Positions 52,467 through 60,879 of a stretch of 64,000 nucleotides of DNA are shown one piece after another (the first letter of the stretch is position 1; every line of letters starts with the position of its first letter). A program made the translations under genes and the position numbers. Location: positions 296,018 through 360,017 of the forward strand of contig NZ_QLTK01000005.1 in NCBI RefSeq assembly GCF_003269035.1, read 5' to 3'. The notes below the pieces were generated by a model. It was not told the DNA's origin. It worked only from the letters and a program-made list of their open reading frames with translations, and ran no database searches. The DNA comes from Paraburkholderia bryophila. Its GTDB lineage: Bacteria; Pseudomonadota; Gammaproteobacteria; Burkholderiales; Burkholderiaceae.

Positions 52467-53911
52467 ACGTTCACATCTGGCTTGTGCGTGCCGCTGGCGC
52501 GCTGATGATCGCGCTATCGTCGAGTTGCATGACCGTCGGCCCGGACTATCACGTGCCTGAGAAAGCCGTGGTTCAATTGCCGATCATCAAGGGTCCTTTG
52601 CAGGGTTCCGATGATCCCGCGATCTCGTTAGCGCCGCTGCCGGATGACTGGTGGAAGCTGTACGATGATCCGAAGCTCGATGGACTCGTGCAGGGGGCTC
52701 TGCGTGCCAATACCGACCTCCGCGTCGCCGCCGCCAACCTTCGGCGTTCTCTCGCGAACTTCCAGGAGGTGCAGGCGGAGCACCTGGTCCAAGGCAACAT
52801 CGCGGCTGAAACGAGTCGCGAGCAGTATTCGGGCGAAGCTTTTCTGACGAACCAACAGCCCCCTGTCATCAATGTTGGCAGCTATGGCATCTCAGTGTCG
52901 TATCTCATCGACCTCTTCGGCAAACTGGAACGCGCAGACGAGGCGTCGCTTGCCGCGGCGCAGGCCAGCCAGGCCGCGCTCGACTCGACCCGTGTGATGG
53001 TAGTGTCGCAGACGGTTCTTGCCTATGTGCAGGGTTGCGCAGCCACCCATGAACTTGAAGTTGCACAGCGCCAGCTCGCACTCCAGGAAAGCGCCGTCAC
53101 ATTGACACGCAAACTGGTGGATGCAGGCCGCAACCAGCCGGCCGACGTCTCGCAGGCACGATCGCAGGCGGAAAGCCTGCGCGCGAGCTTGCCGCGGTTT
53201 CGCGCCGAACAGGCGGCCGCTGCCTATCGACTGTCGGTCATGCTGGGTCAGCCGCCGGGCGCGCCGTCTTTGCCGCAAGCAGAGTGTCGCGAGGAGCCGC
53301 GTCTGAAACAGCCTCTTCCGGTCGGCGACGGCGCTGCGCTGCTCAAGCGTCGGCCCGATGTCCGGCAGGCCGAACGCGAACTGGCATCCTCCACCGCGAA
53401 AATCGGCGTTGCGACCGCCGATCTCTATCCTTCGATCAGCCTCGGCGCTACAGGCGGTGTAGCAGGCGCCCTGTCCCATCTCGGCATGGGCGACACGCGC
53501 CACTGGAGTTTCGGCTCGCTGGTGACGTGGAATTTCCCGACCAATGGCGCCCGGGCCCGCGTCCGCGGCGCGGAAGCCGGCACCGATGCGTCGCTGGCAC
53601 ACTTTGACGGCGTAGTCCTGAAGGCGCTGGAGGAAACGCAGAGCGCGCTGGCTCGCTATACCAACGAGCTTAGCCGGAATGGCTCACTGCGCGAAGCACG
53701 CGACCAGGCCAGCGTGGTTGCTCATGAACAACGCCGCCTCTACCAGGGTGGGCGCGTGCCCTATCTTTCGAGTCTGGATGCCGACCGCACGCTTGCTAAC
53801 GCCGAGGCGGCACTCGCAGAATCAAACGCGCAAATCGCGTACGACCAGGTGAGTGTGTTCCAGTCGCTGGGTGGCGGATGGCAGCACGATGCTGCTTCAC
53901 TGCATGAATGA
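52463..53911 (+). CDS. NodT-type outer-membrane efflux lipoprotein
   Basis: A 482-residue outer-membrane factor with lipobox LSSSC (Cys 22), mature start VGPDYHVPE and the two long helical repeats of the family; the closing segment DQVSVFQSLGGGW is highly typical. Its ATG overlaps the HlyD stop (ATGA). With FUSC, DUF1656 and HlyD it completes a self-contained four-gene tripartite exporter. It is a distant paralogue of the channel at 31015. Confidence 0.92.
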   Translation: MNVHIWLVRAAGALMIALSSSCMTVGPDYHVPEKAVVQLPIIKGPLQGSDDPAISLAPLPDDWWKLYDDPKLDGLVQGALRANTDLRVAAANLRRSLANFQEVQAEHLVQGNIAAETSREQYSGEAFLTNQQPPVINVGSYGISVSYLIDLFGKLERADEASLAAAQASQAALDSTRVMVVSQTVLAYVQGCAATHELEVAQRQLALQESAVTLTRKLVDAGRNQPADVSQARSQAESLRASLPRFRAEQAAAAYRLSVMLGQPPGAPSLPQAECREEPRLKQPLPVGDGAALLKRRPDVRQAERELASSTAKIGVATADLYPSISLGATGGVAGALSHLGMGDTRHWSFGSLVTWNFPTNGARARVRGAEAGTDASLAHFDGVVLKALEETQSALARYTNELSRNGSLREARDQASVVAHEQRRLYQGGRVPYLSSLDADRTLANAEAALAESNAQIAYDQVSVFQSLGGGWQHDAASLHE

Positions 53912-54221
53912 CGCAGTGGCCATCGCTCTTCGGTTTGTCCCGAACGGCAAGATCAAACAGGTCAAACTTGAGCGGAGAACCCGCTTGAGCATGGACTACC
54001 GGTGACACGCTCGCGGGCGCTCAGACGCACTCAAAGTGCTGCAGCTCTCACCATTTCACTGCCGATACCGACCTCACATCCGCAATGCATCTTCAATCGG
54101 CATACCGATTGTCCTCAACGATAAAGATGATCGTGTAGTAATCGTTGAGAAGTTCAATCACCAGCCGCGCCGAAATTCAGTGCGGAAGTCGGCTTATCCA
54201 CACACCATCCAAAACGCCGAT
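53912..54221. other. 310-base intergenic region with a long dyad
   Basis: No gene is visible between the exporter operon and the convergent GlxA-type gene. CTCAACGAT at 54114-54122 and ATCGTTGAG at 54141-54149 form a perfect 9-bp inverted repeat around 18 bases, possibly a bidirectional terminator or a relic operator. Confidence 0.55.
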
Positions 54222-55169
54222 TCAAGCATGCGCACGTGCCTCACGCCGTACTTCTTGAGGAGGCAGGCCAAACCCTCGCATAAACGCTTCGCGCATATGC
54301 CGCCGATCACGAAACCCCGTCTCCCTGGCGATCACTTCCAACGAATGCCGGCTCTTCTCGATCATCAATCGCGCAGCTTCGAGTCGCAGCCCTTCGATCG
54401 CCTTTGCGGGTGATTGTCCGGTTTCCACCGTAAACACCCGGCTGAACTGCCGTGGACTCAAATGCGCCGAATTCGCGAGCTCCTCCACGGTGAGCGGCCG
54501 CTTCAGGTTCTTGCGCGCATAGTTCAGCGCGTCCTGAATGCGGTCCGACTTCGGCGCAAGATCCAGCATTTCCGAGTGCTGCGACTGGCCACCCGTGCGC
54601 CGCTGCGGCATCACGAGCTTGTGTGCGACCGAACGCGCTATCTCGGCGCCGAGATCTTTCTCGACCATCCCAAGTGCAAGGTCGAGCCCCGCAGTCATGC
54701 CCGCCGATGTCCAGATCGGTCCATCGACGATGTAGATGCGATCTTCCTCGATATGGATGTCAGGAAACCGGCTCATCATCGAGCGCGCGTGGGCCCAATG
54801 CGTCGTCGCGCGCCGGTTCGCGAGCAGCCCCGCCTCTGCAAGCACGAACCCGCCCGTGCAGATACCCGCAATGCGTCGCGCGCGTGTGGCGGATTTGCGC
54901 AAAAACACGAGCATTTCGTCTGGCGGCGGCGAGCTAAGTGGCGAGTTGACGCCCGCCGCGATCCACGTGTCGATCGCGGCGCGCGCCGGAAGCGCTCGCG
55001 TCACCACACACATCCCGAACGAGGAGCGCACCTCGCCGCCCGCCACCGAAAAGTTCTCGATCGAGTAGAAGCTTTCTCGCGCTGCAACATTCGCGTATTC
55101 GAAAACCGACTGCGACGCGAGCGCCATCACCTGAAAGCCATCACTTAATAGATATCCGATCCGGTGCAT
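54222..55169 (-). CDS. GlxA-type regulator, second copy
   Basis: A 315-residue DJ-1/PfpI-AraC fusion. The sensor domain has the elbow GICTGGFVLAEAGLL with Cys near residue 104; the DNA-binding domain has VEELANSAHLSPRQFSRVFTVE and VIARETGFRDRRHMREAF, the two helix-turn-helix units. It is divergent from the SDR-epoxide hydrolase-hydrolase operon (147 bases), with an ATGAC/GTCAT dyad between, so it probably controls it. Ligand unknown; it parallels the GlxA-type gene at 37724 but is not close in sequence. Confidence 0.92.
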   Translation of the reverse strand: MHRIGYLLSDGFQVMALASQSVFEYANVAARESFYSIENFSVAGGEVRSSFGMCVVTRALPARAAIDTWIAAGVNSPLSSPPPDEMLVFLRKSATRARRIAGICTGGFVLAEAGLLANRRATTHWAHARSMMSRFPDIHIEEDRIYIVDGPIWTSAGMTAGLDLALGMVEKDLGAEIARSVAHKLVMPQRRTGGQSQHSEMLDLAPKSDRIQDALNYARKNLKRPLTVEELANSAHLSPRQFSRVFTVETGQSPAKAIEGLRLEAARLMIEKSRHSLEVIARETGFRDRRHMREAFMRGFGLPPQEVRREARAHA

Positions 55170-55227
55170 GGTGGCCCTCCTCTATTCATCGGGTCAAAGA
55201 AGCGCATTTGATCGGATGTCGTGAATG

Positions 55228-55244
55228 ATGACCTTATACGTCAT
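55228..55244. promoter_or_regulatory. ATGAC/GTCAT dyad in divergent promoter
   Basis: ATGAC at 55228-55232 is mirrored by GTCAT at 55240-55244 with seven bases between, in the gap between the GlxA-type regulator and the SDR gene. Possible binding site for that regulator. Confidence 0.35.
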
Positions 55245-55316
55245 TTGCGCCATCGGGATCACGGCCCACAATGGGTTCATGCAACACCGATAAACCTACA
55301 ACCGGAGTACATCAAG

Positions 55317-56126
55317 ATGCAAGTACATCAGGGTACGGCTCTCATCACGGGTGCGTCCACGGGCATCGGCGCGGTCTACGCCGAACGGCTCGCGCAGCGC
55401 GGCTACGATCTGATACTGGTTGCGCGCAGGCGCGATCGGCTCGTGAGTCTCGCCGAACGCATCGCAAACGAAACACGGCGGTCCGTCGAAGTCATCGCCG
55501 CCGATCTCAACGACGCGACTTCACTCGCCACCGTAGAAGCGAAATTAAAGGAAGACGCGAGCATTACGTTGCTCGTGAACAATGCGGGTGTTGGCACGCA
55601 TACGCCGCTGCTCGACAGCGATGTGGACGCGATGACGCGGATGATCGATCTGAACGTCAGCGCACTCACGCGCCTCACGTACGCCGTAGTCCCGGGCTTC
55701 GTCTCGCGCGGCAAGGGCGAGATTATCAACATCTCATCGATCGTCGGTATCGCGCCGGAACGCCTGAACGGCGTATATGGCGGCACCAAGGCCTTCGTGC
55801 TCGCGTTTAGCCGGTCGCTGCAGCACGAACTCTCTCGCCACGGCGTGAAGATTCAGGCGGTGCTGCCTGGCGCCACGGCCACCGATTTCTGGCAGAACGG
55901 CGGCTTGCCGGTCGAGAACCTCAATCCGGCGATTGTCATGTCCGCAGCCGACATGGTCGACGCGGCGCTCAATGGCTTCGATCGGGACGAACTCTTCACG
56001 ATTCCGGCACTGCAAGACGCAGCGAAGTGGGACACTTTCGAAGCTGCGCGCGAAGCGCTGTTGCCTGAACTATCCAACCGGACACCGGCGCCTCGCTATA
56101 CCATCGGTAACGAAGAACTGTCCTAG
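55317..56126 (+). CDS. Short-chain dehydrogenase
   Basis: A 269-residue classical SDR with TGASTGIGAVYAERL, NNAG near residue 88, the catalytic Ser in NISSIVG and a Tyr-Lys pair in YGGTK. The overall pattern resembles the YqjQ/DltE-like group of dehydrogenases with unknown substrates. ATG 55317 with GGAG upstream begins at the family N-terminus; the longer frame at 55221 is rejected. It leads an operon with an epoxide hydrolase and a second hydrolase, so it may oxidise the diol or a related alcohol. Confidence 0.88.
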   Translation: MQVHQGTALITGASTGIGAVYAERLAQRGYDLILVARRRDRLVSLAERIANETRRSVEVIAADLNDATSLATVEAKLKEDASITLLVNNAGVGTHTPLLDSDVDAMTRMIDLNVSALTRLTYAVVPGFVSRGKGEIINISSIVGIAPERLNGVYGGTKAFVLAFSRSLQHELSRHGVKIQAVLPGATATDFWQNGGLPVENLNPAIVMSAADMVDAALNGFDRDELFTIPALQDAAKWDTFEAAREALLPELSNRTPAPRYTIGNEELS

Positions 56127-56236
56127 CGCGCGACGAAACGATCGCGCCTGAGTCCGCGGTTTCGACGCGATACGGTAACAGTGCGTGCCACAGCGCGCGC
56201 CACAAGACCGCCCATCCACTGACGAGGAATATCACC

Positions 56237-57580
56237 ATGGCAACGATTTCGACGGCGCAACGCCGGCGTCGTCCGTCCACCATTTCCGGCGCAACTGTAC
56301 TCAGCTTATTGCTGGCCTGGGGTTTCAGTTCCGCTCATGCGGTCGCGCCGACGAATCAACCCGCTGCGAGCCCGCAGGTCGCGGCCGAAGACGATTCAAT
56401 TCGGCCCTTCCACATTCATGTGCCGGACAAGACACTCGCCGATCTCCGGCGCCGCATCGCCGCGACCCGCTGGCCCGACAAGGAAACGGTCTCCGATCAG
56501 ACACAGGGTGTGCAGGAGGCCGACATCCAGGCGCTGGTGCGTTATTGGGGAACCGGCTACGACTGGCGTAAAGCGGAGGCCAGGTTGAATACATTGCCGA
56601 TGTTCGTGACCACGATCGATGGTGTCGATATCCAGTTCATTCACGTGAAGTCTACTCAGCCGAATGCCCTGCCTCTGATCATCACCCACGGCTGGCCAGG
56701 ATCGCCGCTGGAACTCGAAAAGGCGATTGGCCCGCTCACCGACCCAACCGCTCATGGCGGCCGCGCGGAGGACGCCTTCGACGTCGTCATTCCGTCGATG
56801 CCAGGCTACGGGTTCTCGGGCAAGCCGACGGACGCCGGCTGGGGTCCCGATCGCATCGCGCGGGCCTGGGATGTGTTGATGAAGCGCCTGGGATACCAGC
56901 ACTACGTGTCGCAAGGCGGCGACTGGGGCTCGGTGATCGCGGATGCGATGGGGCGTCAGGCCCCGCCGGGACTCCTCGGCATTCACGTCAACATGCCCGC
57001 GACGGTGCCCCCGGAGGTCGCGAAGGCACTGAGCGATGGCCAGGCAGCCCCGGCCGGGTTATCCAGCGAGGAAAAAGCAGCATACGAATCGCTCGCCAAT
57101 CTGTACAAAAAGGGTGGCGGCTATGCCGCCATGATGGTCACCCGTCCGCAAACCGAGGGCTACGGCCTCGCCGATTCGCCAGCGGGCCAGGCGGCGTGGA
57201 TGTACGACAAATTCGCGGCCTGGACTTATAGCGGCGGCCACCCGGAGCGCTCGCTCACGAGGGACGAGATGCTCGACGACATCACGCTGTACTGGGTGAC
57301 TAATACCTCCACTTCGGCGGCGCGGCTCTATTGGGAAAACAACAACAATAACTTCAACGCCGTCGAGCAGAAAACGGCCGATATCTCGGTCCCGGTGGCC
57401 GTGACGGTGTTTCCGGGCGAAATCTATCGGGCGCCACGTAGTTGGACTGAGCGCAGTTATCCCAAACTCACCTATTTTCACGAGGTAGACAAGGGCGGCC
57501 ACTTCGCAGCATGGGAGCAACCTCAACTCTATGCAGAGGAACTCCGCGCGGCATTCAGACCGCTGCGTCAGCAACAGTGA
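56237..57580 (+). CDS. Exported epoxide hydrolase, copy B
   Basis: A 447-residue paralogue of the enzyme at 44505, alignable over almost the full length (ADLRRRIAATRWPDKETVSD, THGWPGS, YGFSGKPTDAGWGPDRIARAW, GGDWG, GGHFAAWEQP). The catalytic Asp (GGDWG) and His are present. The signal here is Sec-like: MATISTAQRRRRPSTISG, a hydrophobic core and a likely cut after SSAHA. Function: hydration of an epoxide, predicted outside the cytoplasm. It is the second gene of the SDR-EH-hydrolase operon; AGGA precedes the ATG. Confidence 0.9.
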   Translation: MATISTAQRRRRPSTISGATVLSLLLAWGFSSAHAVAPTNQPAASPQVAAEDDSIRPFHIHVPDKTLADLRRRIAATRWPDKETVSDQTQGVQEADIQALVRYWGTGYDWRKAEARLNTLPMFVTTIDGVDIQFIHVKSTQPNALPLIITHGWPGSPLELEKAIGPLTDPTAHGGRAEDAFDVVIPSMPGYGFSGKPTDAGWGPDRIARAWDVLMKRLGYQHYVSQGGDWGSVIADAMGRQAPPGLLGIHVNMPATVPPEVAKALSDGQAAPAGLSSEEKAAYESLANLYKKGGGYAAMMVTRPQTEGYGLADSPAGQAAWMYDKFAAWTYSGGHPERSLTRDEMLDDITLYWVTNTSTSAARLYWENNNNNFNAVEQKTADISVPVAVTVFPGEIYRAPRSWTERSYPKLTYFHEVDKGGHFAAWEQPQLYAEELRAAFRPLRQQQ

Positions 57581-57723
57581 CAGAGTGCCGGTTGCTGTCG
57601 CGCGAGCGCGCCGCAGCAACTGCGCACGAGACCTGTCGGTACTCGACGGCCAAGCGCGCGAAGGTCGATGTGATCACTAGCGCCCCAAGCAGCGATCGAC
57701 ACAATCTCATAGGACATAGAGCC

Positions 57724-58776
57724 ATGCCGGAAGAAATCACCTCTCGCCGCCGCCTGTTGCAGGCGACGATCGCAGGCGTTGGCCTGCTCGAACTCGGGCT
57801 CGGACTGAACCCGCCTGCCAACGCGCAATCGGCCGGAAGCACGCGCCCTATCGACTCCGACGCCCGTGCACGCATCGCATCGTTTGAGACAATGCACCAG
57901 GTCAATGCAGGCGCGCTGAGCATCGGGTATGCGGAAGCGGGACCGCACGACGGTCCGGTCGTCATTCTGCTGCACGGCTGGCCTTATGACATCCACAGCT
58001 TCGCCGATGTCACGCCATTGCTCGCTGCCGCGGGTTATCGCGTGATCGTGCCGTATCTGCGCGGCTTCGGCTCGACCCGATTTCTGTCCGCCGACACTCC
58101 GCGTAACGGACAGCAAGCCGTTCTGGCGGCCGACATCATCGCGCTGATGGACGCGCTGAAAATCGAAACGGCTGTGTTCGGTGGCTTCGACTGGGGCGCG
58201 CGCACCGTCAACATCATCGCAGCGCTGTGGCCACAACGATGCAAAGGGATCGTTTCAGTGAGCGGCTATCTGATCGGCAGTCAGTCCGCCGGCCGGGCAC
58301 CGCTCCCGCCAAAGGCAGAGCTTGCATGGTGGTACCAGTTCTATTTCGCCACCGAGCGCGGTCAGGCCGGGTACGACGCGAACCGCAACGAATTCAACCG
58401 ACTCGTCTGGCGTCTCGCGTCGCCAAAATGGGACTTCGACGATGCGACCTACAATCGCTCCGCGCAGTCCTTCGTGAACCCGGATCATGTCGCCGTGGTG
58501 ATTCACAACTACCGCTGGCGTCTCGGACTCGCGCGGGGCGAATCGCAATACGCCGGGCTTGAACAGTGCCTCGCCGCCGCGCCGACTATCGGCGTGCCGA
58601 CCATCACGCTCGAAGGCGACACGAATGGCGCGCCGCATCCGGATCCGTCAGCGTACGCGAAGATGTTCACGGGCAAATACGCGCACCGAACCATCAACGG
58701 CGGAATCGGCCACAATCTGCCGCAGGAAGCGCCGAAGGACTTTGCGGACGCGGTCATCGAAGTCGCGGGTGACTAA
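57724..58776 (+). CDS. Exported alpha/beta hydrolase, epoxide hydrolase/haloalkane dehalogenase type
   Basis: A 350-residue hydrolase of a different subfamily from copy B. It has a twin-arginine-like signal (TSRRRLLQATIAG, ending near NAQ), oxyanion loop LLHGWPYD, nucleophile Asp in GGFDWGART, and His in GGIGHNLPQEAP. An Asp nucleophile followed by Trp fits soluble epoxide hydrolases, haloacetate dehalogenases or haloalkane dehalogenases; sequence alone does not decide. ATG 57724 with AGGA is chosen over the frame from 57511, which overlaps copy B's 3' end. Third gene of the operon. Confidence 0.86.
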   Translation: MPEEITSRRRLLQATIAGVGLLELGLGLNPPANAQSAGSTRPIDSDARARIASFETMHQVNAGALSIGYAEAGPHDGPVVILLHGWPYDIHSFADVTPLLAAAGYRVIVPYLRGFGSTRFLSADTPRNGQQAVLAADIIALMDALKIETAVFGGFDWGARTVNIIAALWPQRCKGIVSVSGYLIGSQSAGRAPLPPKAELAWWYQFYFATERGQAGYDANRNEFNRLVWRLASPKWDFDDATYNRSAQSFVNPDHVAVVIHNYRWRLGLARGESQYAGLEQCLAAAPTIGVPTITLEGDTNGAPHPDPSAYAKMFTGKYAHRTINGGIGHNLPQEAPKDFADAVIEVAGD

Positions 58777-58806
58777 GCTCTTGCCTGTCGGGCGAAGCAT
58801 GCTTAT

Positions 58807-58842
58807 CGACGACGCATCCGCTCGCTGCCGGCCGCGTCGTCG
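58807..58842. terminator. Hairpin between convergent hydrolase and ohr genes
   Basis: CGACGACGC at 58807-58815 and GCGTCGTCG at 58834-58842 are perfect complements across an 18-base loop that itself contains further GC pairs, four bases from the ohr stop. Probably a two-way terminator. Confidence 0.55.
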
Positions 58843-58846
58843 CCCA

Positions 58847-59266
58847 TCAGACGACTGTCACCGTCACTTCGATGTTGCCGCGCAACGCCTTCGAGTACGG
58901 GCAGGTCTGATGTGCGGCCGCTGCGATCGCTTCGGCGACCTCGCGCGCGATGCCCGGCAGGCTGACCGCGAGCCGCGCACGCAGAAAGTACGCGCCGTCG
59001 TCGACGCCGAGATCGACTTCCGCATCGACAGCGGTCTCGGCGGGGAGGCGCACTTTCATGCTCGCGGCTGCCTTAGTCATCGCGCCGATAAAGCAGGCGG
59101 ACCATCCCGCGGCCAGCATCTGCTCCGGGTTCGTGCCGATGCCGGGGCCGCCGGGCGAACTCAGTTTGACGTCGAGACGGCCGTCGGTGCTGCGGGCCGA
59201 GCCGTCGCGGCCTCCGGTGACGTGGGTTTTGCCGGTATAAAGAATGGTGTCAGTTTGCGTGTTCAT
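58847..59266 (-). CDS. ohr: Organic hydroperoxide resistance protein
   Basis: A 139-residue Ohr/OsmC-family thiol peroxidase that reduces organic hydroperoxides using lipoyl groups. Both active-site cysteines are present (Cys 58 in GWSACFIGAM and Cys 122 in HQTCPYSKALRGN), with the Arg of the substrate loop region. Length equals the family. The start at 59266 has GGAG nine bases upstream; the long frame beyond is rejected. No OhrR-type MarR gene is beside it, which is unusual, so control may come from the nearby two-component system. Confidence 0.92.
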   Translation of the reverse strand: MNTQTDTILYTGKTHVTGGRDGSARSTDGRLDVKLSSPGGPGIGTNPEQMLAAGWSACFIGAMTKAAASMKVRLPAETAVDAEVDLGVDDGAYFLRARLAVSLPGIAREVAEAIAAAAHQTCPYSKALRGNIEVTVTVV

Positions 59267-59282
59267 GTCGTGTATCTCCGAT

Positions 59283-59555
59283 TTAATGGTGAGCAAAAAG
59301 CGACGCCGTGCCGGCGGTCGTAGTGGTTCGCGCGCCTGCTTGCGAAACCGTATCGGCGACGCCACCGTATCCGCTCGCTTTGGAATCTGCGGACATCGAT
59401 TCGAAGGCGACGGTTTGTGCGCTGACGCCGCGTTGTGATGCAGGTGCGCCAGCGAGCGCGTCGTAGCGTGGTGCGGGACCATAGCCGCTTGCGAATGCCG
59501 TGCCTGCGATGGCGCTGGTAGCAATGACCGCGGCGGTAACGATGCGTTTGAACAT
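59283..59555 (-). CDS. Small secreted protein of unknown function
   Basis: A 90-residue protein with a signal peptide (MFKRIVTAAVIATSAIAGTAFA, cut near ASG) and a Ser/Ala/Thr/Gly-rich mature part with no cysteine. The start is supported by GAGG six bases upstream. It resembles the small exported DUF4148-like proteins of Burkholderia in its leader only. It lies 16 bases before ohr on the same strand and may be co-transcribed. Confidence 0.72.
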   Translation of the reverse strand: MFKRIVTAAVIATSAIAGTAFASGYGPAPRYDALAGAPASQRGVSAQTVAFESMSADSKASGYGGVADTVSQAGARTTTTAGTASLFAHH

Positions 59556-59598
59556 GATTGACCTCGATGCAATGGGATGTCGATATGAATGGGAGAGA

Positions 59599-59805
59599 TC
59601 AGCTGCCGCGATACAGATTTGCCAGCGCGGCGATCTGCTCGTCCTTTTGCGCCTGCGCCAGTTCGTTGCGCACTTCCGCACGCGTCTTGCCCTGCTGGCG
59701 ATGAACCTGCGTCCGGTTCTGATCGACATTCGTGGTGACATCGGCTTGCGCGACGCCGGCAATTGCGCTGAGTGCGAGAAACAGCGTGGTGATCGATTTT
59801 TTCAT
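59599..59805 (-). CDS. Small exported DUF4148-type protein
   Basis: A 68-residue protein with a signal peptide (MKKSITTLFLALSAIAGVAQA) and the mature DUF4148 pattern, a helix with TRAEVRNELAQAQKDEQIAAL. The DUF4148 family is largely confined to Burkholderiaceae, and its function is unknown. AGGAG lies six bases before the ATG. It precedes the other small secreted gene and ohr, giving a run of three genes on the minus strand. Confidence 0.8.
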   Translation of the reverse strand: MKKSITTLFLALSAIAGVAQADVTTNVDQNRTQVHRQQGKTRAEVRNELAQAQKDEQIAALANLYRGS

Positions 59806-59983
59806 GATGTGCTCCTGGAGAAGAATGAGTAAGTAGCTGAAACTGGCGGCGCTTCGGACGGCTTGTTTCGTCTGCTGCCGTTGATGTATTTGAACCTGCT
59901 GGTGTATCTGGCTTGTTTCTGAATCGACCTTGCTATGCAATGTTTTGTATCAGGCCCAAATCAGATACGTTCGAATACAAAGC

Positions 59984-60544
59984 TCATTTCTGCGCAAGCA
60001 GATTGCGGATCGCGGTTTCCGTCTGCGCGTATTCGCCTTCGCCGAAATGCGCGTACGCGACCTTGCCGTGCTTGTCGATCAGATAGAACGCCGGCCAGTA
60101 GCGGTTGCTGTAAGCGGTCCACGTTGCGTAACGGTTGTCTTGTGCGACGGGATACGTGATGCCGAAACGTTCGATCGCGCGCTTGACGTTGCCCGTGTCG
60201 CGTTCAAAAGGATATTCGGGCGTATGCACGCCAATCACAACAAGTCCATGGTCCTTGTACTTCTGGTTCCACGACTTCACTGCCGGGAGCGTGTTGATGC
60301 AGTTCGCACAGGTATAGGTCCAGAAATCCACCAGCACGACCTTGCCGCGCAAGCGCTCGAGCGTGAGCGGTTCGCTGTTGAGCCATTGGTCGATGCCAGT
60401 GAATTCCGGCGCATCGCCATTTGTGGATTCGTTTGCAGCTTCGTTCGTGCCATGAGACGCCGACGCGGCGATGGCGGCAATGGTGCTCGCGGCGGCGACC
60501 GCGCAGGCTGCGATCGCAGCGGTGTTTCTGATGTGTTTAAGCAT
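59984..60544 (-). CDS. Exported TlpA-like thioredoxin
   Basis: A 186-residue thioredoxin-fold protein with an N-terminal signal or anchor (AIAACAVAAASTIAAIAASASHG), then a TlpA/ResA-like domain: LRGKVVLVDFWTYTCANC with a CANC active site, GVHTPEYPFERD, and the cis-Pro region YWPAFYLID. CxxC thioredoxins of this type reduce periplasmic disulfides or act in oxidant repair. ATG 60544 follows AAGG. It is divergent from the two-component operon, sharing a promoter region with direct repeats, and lies next to the DUF4148 and ohr genes. Confidence 0.9.
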   Translation of the reverse strand: MLKHIRNTAAIAACAVAAASTIAAIAASASHGTNEAANESTNGDAPEFTGIDQWLNSEPLTLERLRGKVVLVDFWTYTCANCINTLPAVKSWNQKYKDHGLVVIGVHTPEYPFERDTGNVKRAIERFGITYPVAQDNRYATWTAYSNRYWPAFYLIDKHGKVAYAHFGEGEYAQTETAIRNLLAQK

Positions 60545-60648
60545 GACCTTGTCCTCGGGTTGACGAGCCGATGTCGTACCGGCATGAACCGTATTGGACG
60601 TGCCCGAGGTATCCTGACTGTGTCGGGCGAAGGCGCTTATGAAAGGCT

Positions 60649-60684
60649 GTGTATCGCGCGAAAGCGTAGATACACTACGATACA
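60649..60684. promoter_or_regulatory. Repeats typical of an OmpR-type response regulator site
   Basis: GTGTATC at 60649-60655 is an inverted copy of GATACAC at 60669-60675, and GATACA recurs at 60679-60684, exactly ten bases after the former. Ten-base direct repeats are the usual site of OmpR/PhoB-class regulators. The block lies between the divergent thioredoxin (60544) and response-regulator (60880) genes. Confidence 0.55.
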
Positions 60685-60750
60685 AAAACCCGCTTCCGCG
60701 CGATCAAACGTGCGCTATAAAGCTGGCATGCGAAACGAAACGAGATTGCC

Positions 60751-60873
60751 ATGAAACGCATGCTAACCATCGTCGCGCTCCTCGCCGGCGGACTGGCGGC
60801 GGAACTGATGTATCCGGTGCAATGCCTGTTGATCGCACCGAAGGCAACATCGATCAAACGCAAAACACGCTGA
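60751..60873 (+). CDS. Possible 40-residue membrane peptide
   Basis: A short frame MKRMLTIVALLAGGLAAELM, followed by a PVQCLLIAP segment and a basic tail, fills the space before the response regulator gene and ends seven bases before its ATG. It has a single hydrophobic helix and one Cys. The ribosome-binding site is weak. It may be a leader peptide or just a chance frame. Confidence 0.35.
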   Translation: MKRMLTIVALLAGGLAAELMYPVQCLLIAPKATSIKRKTR

Positions 60874-60879
60874 AGCGAG

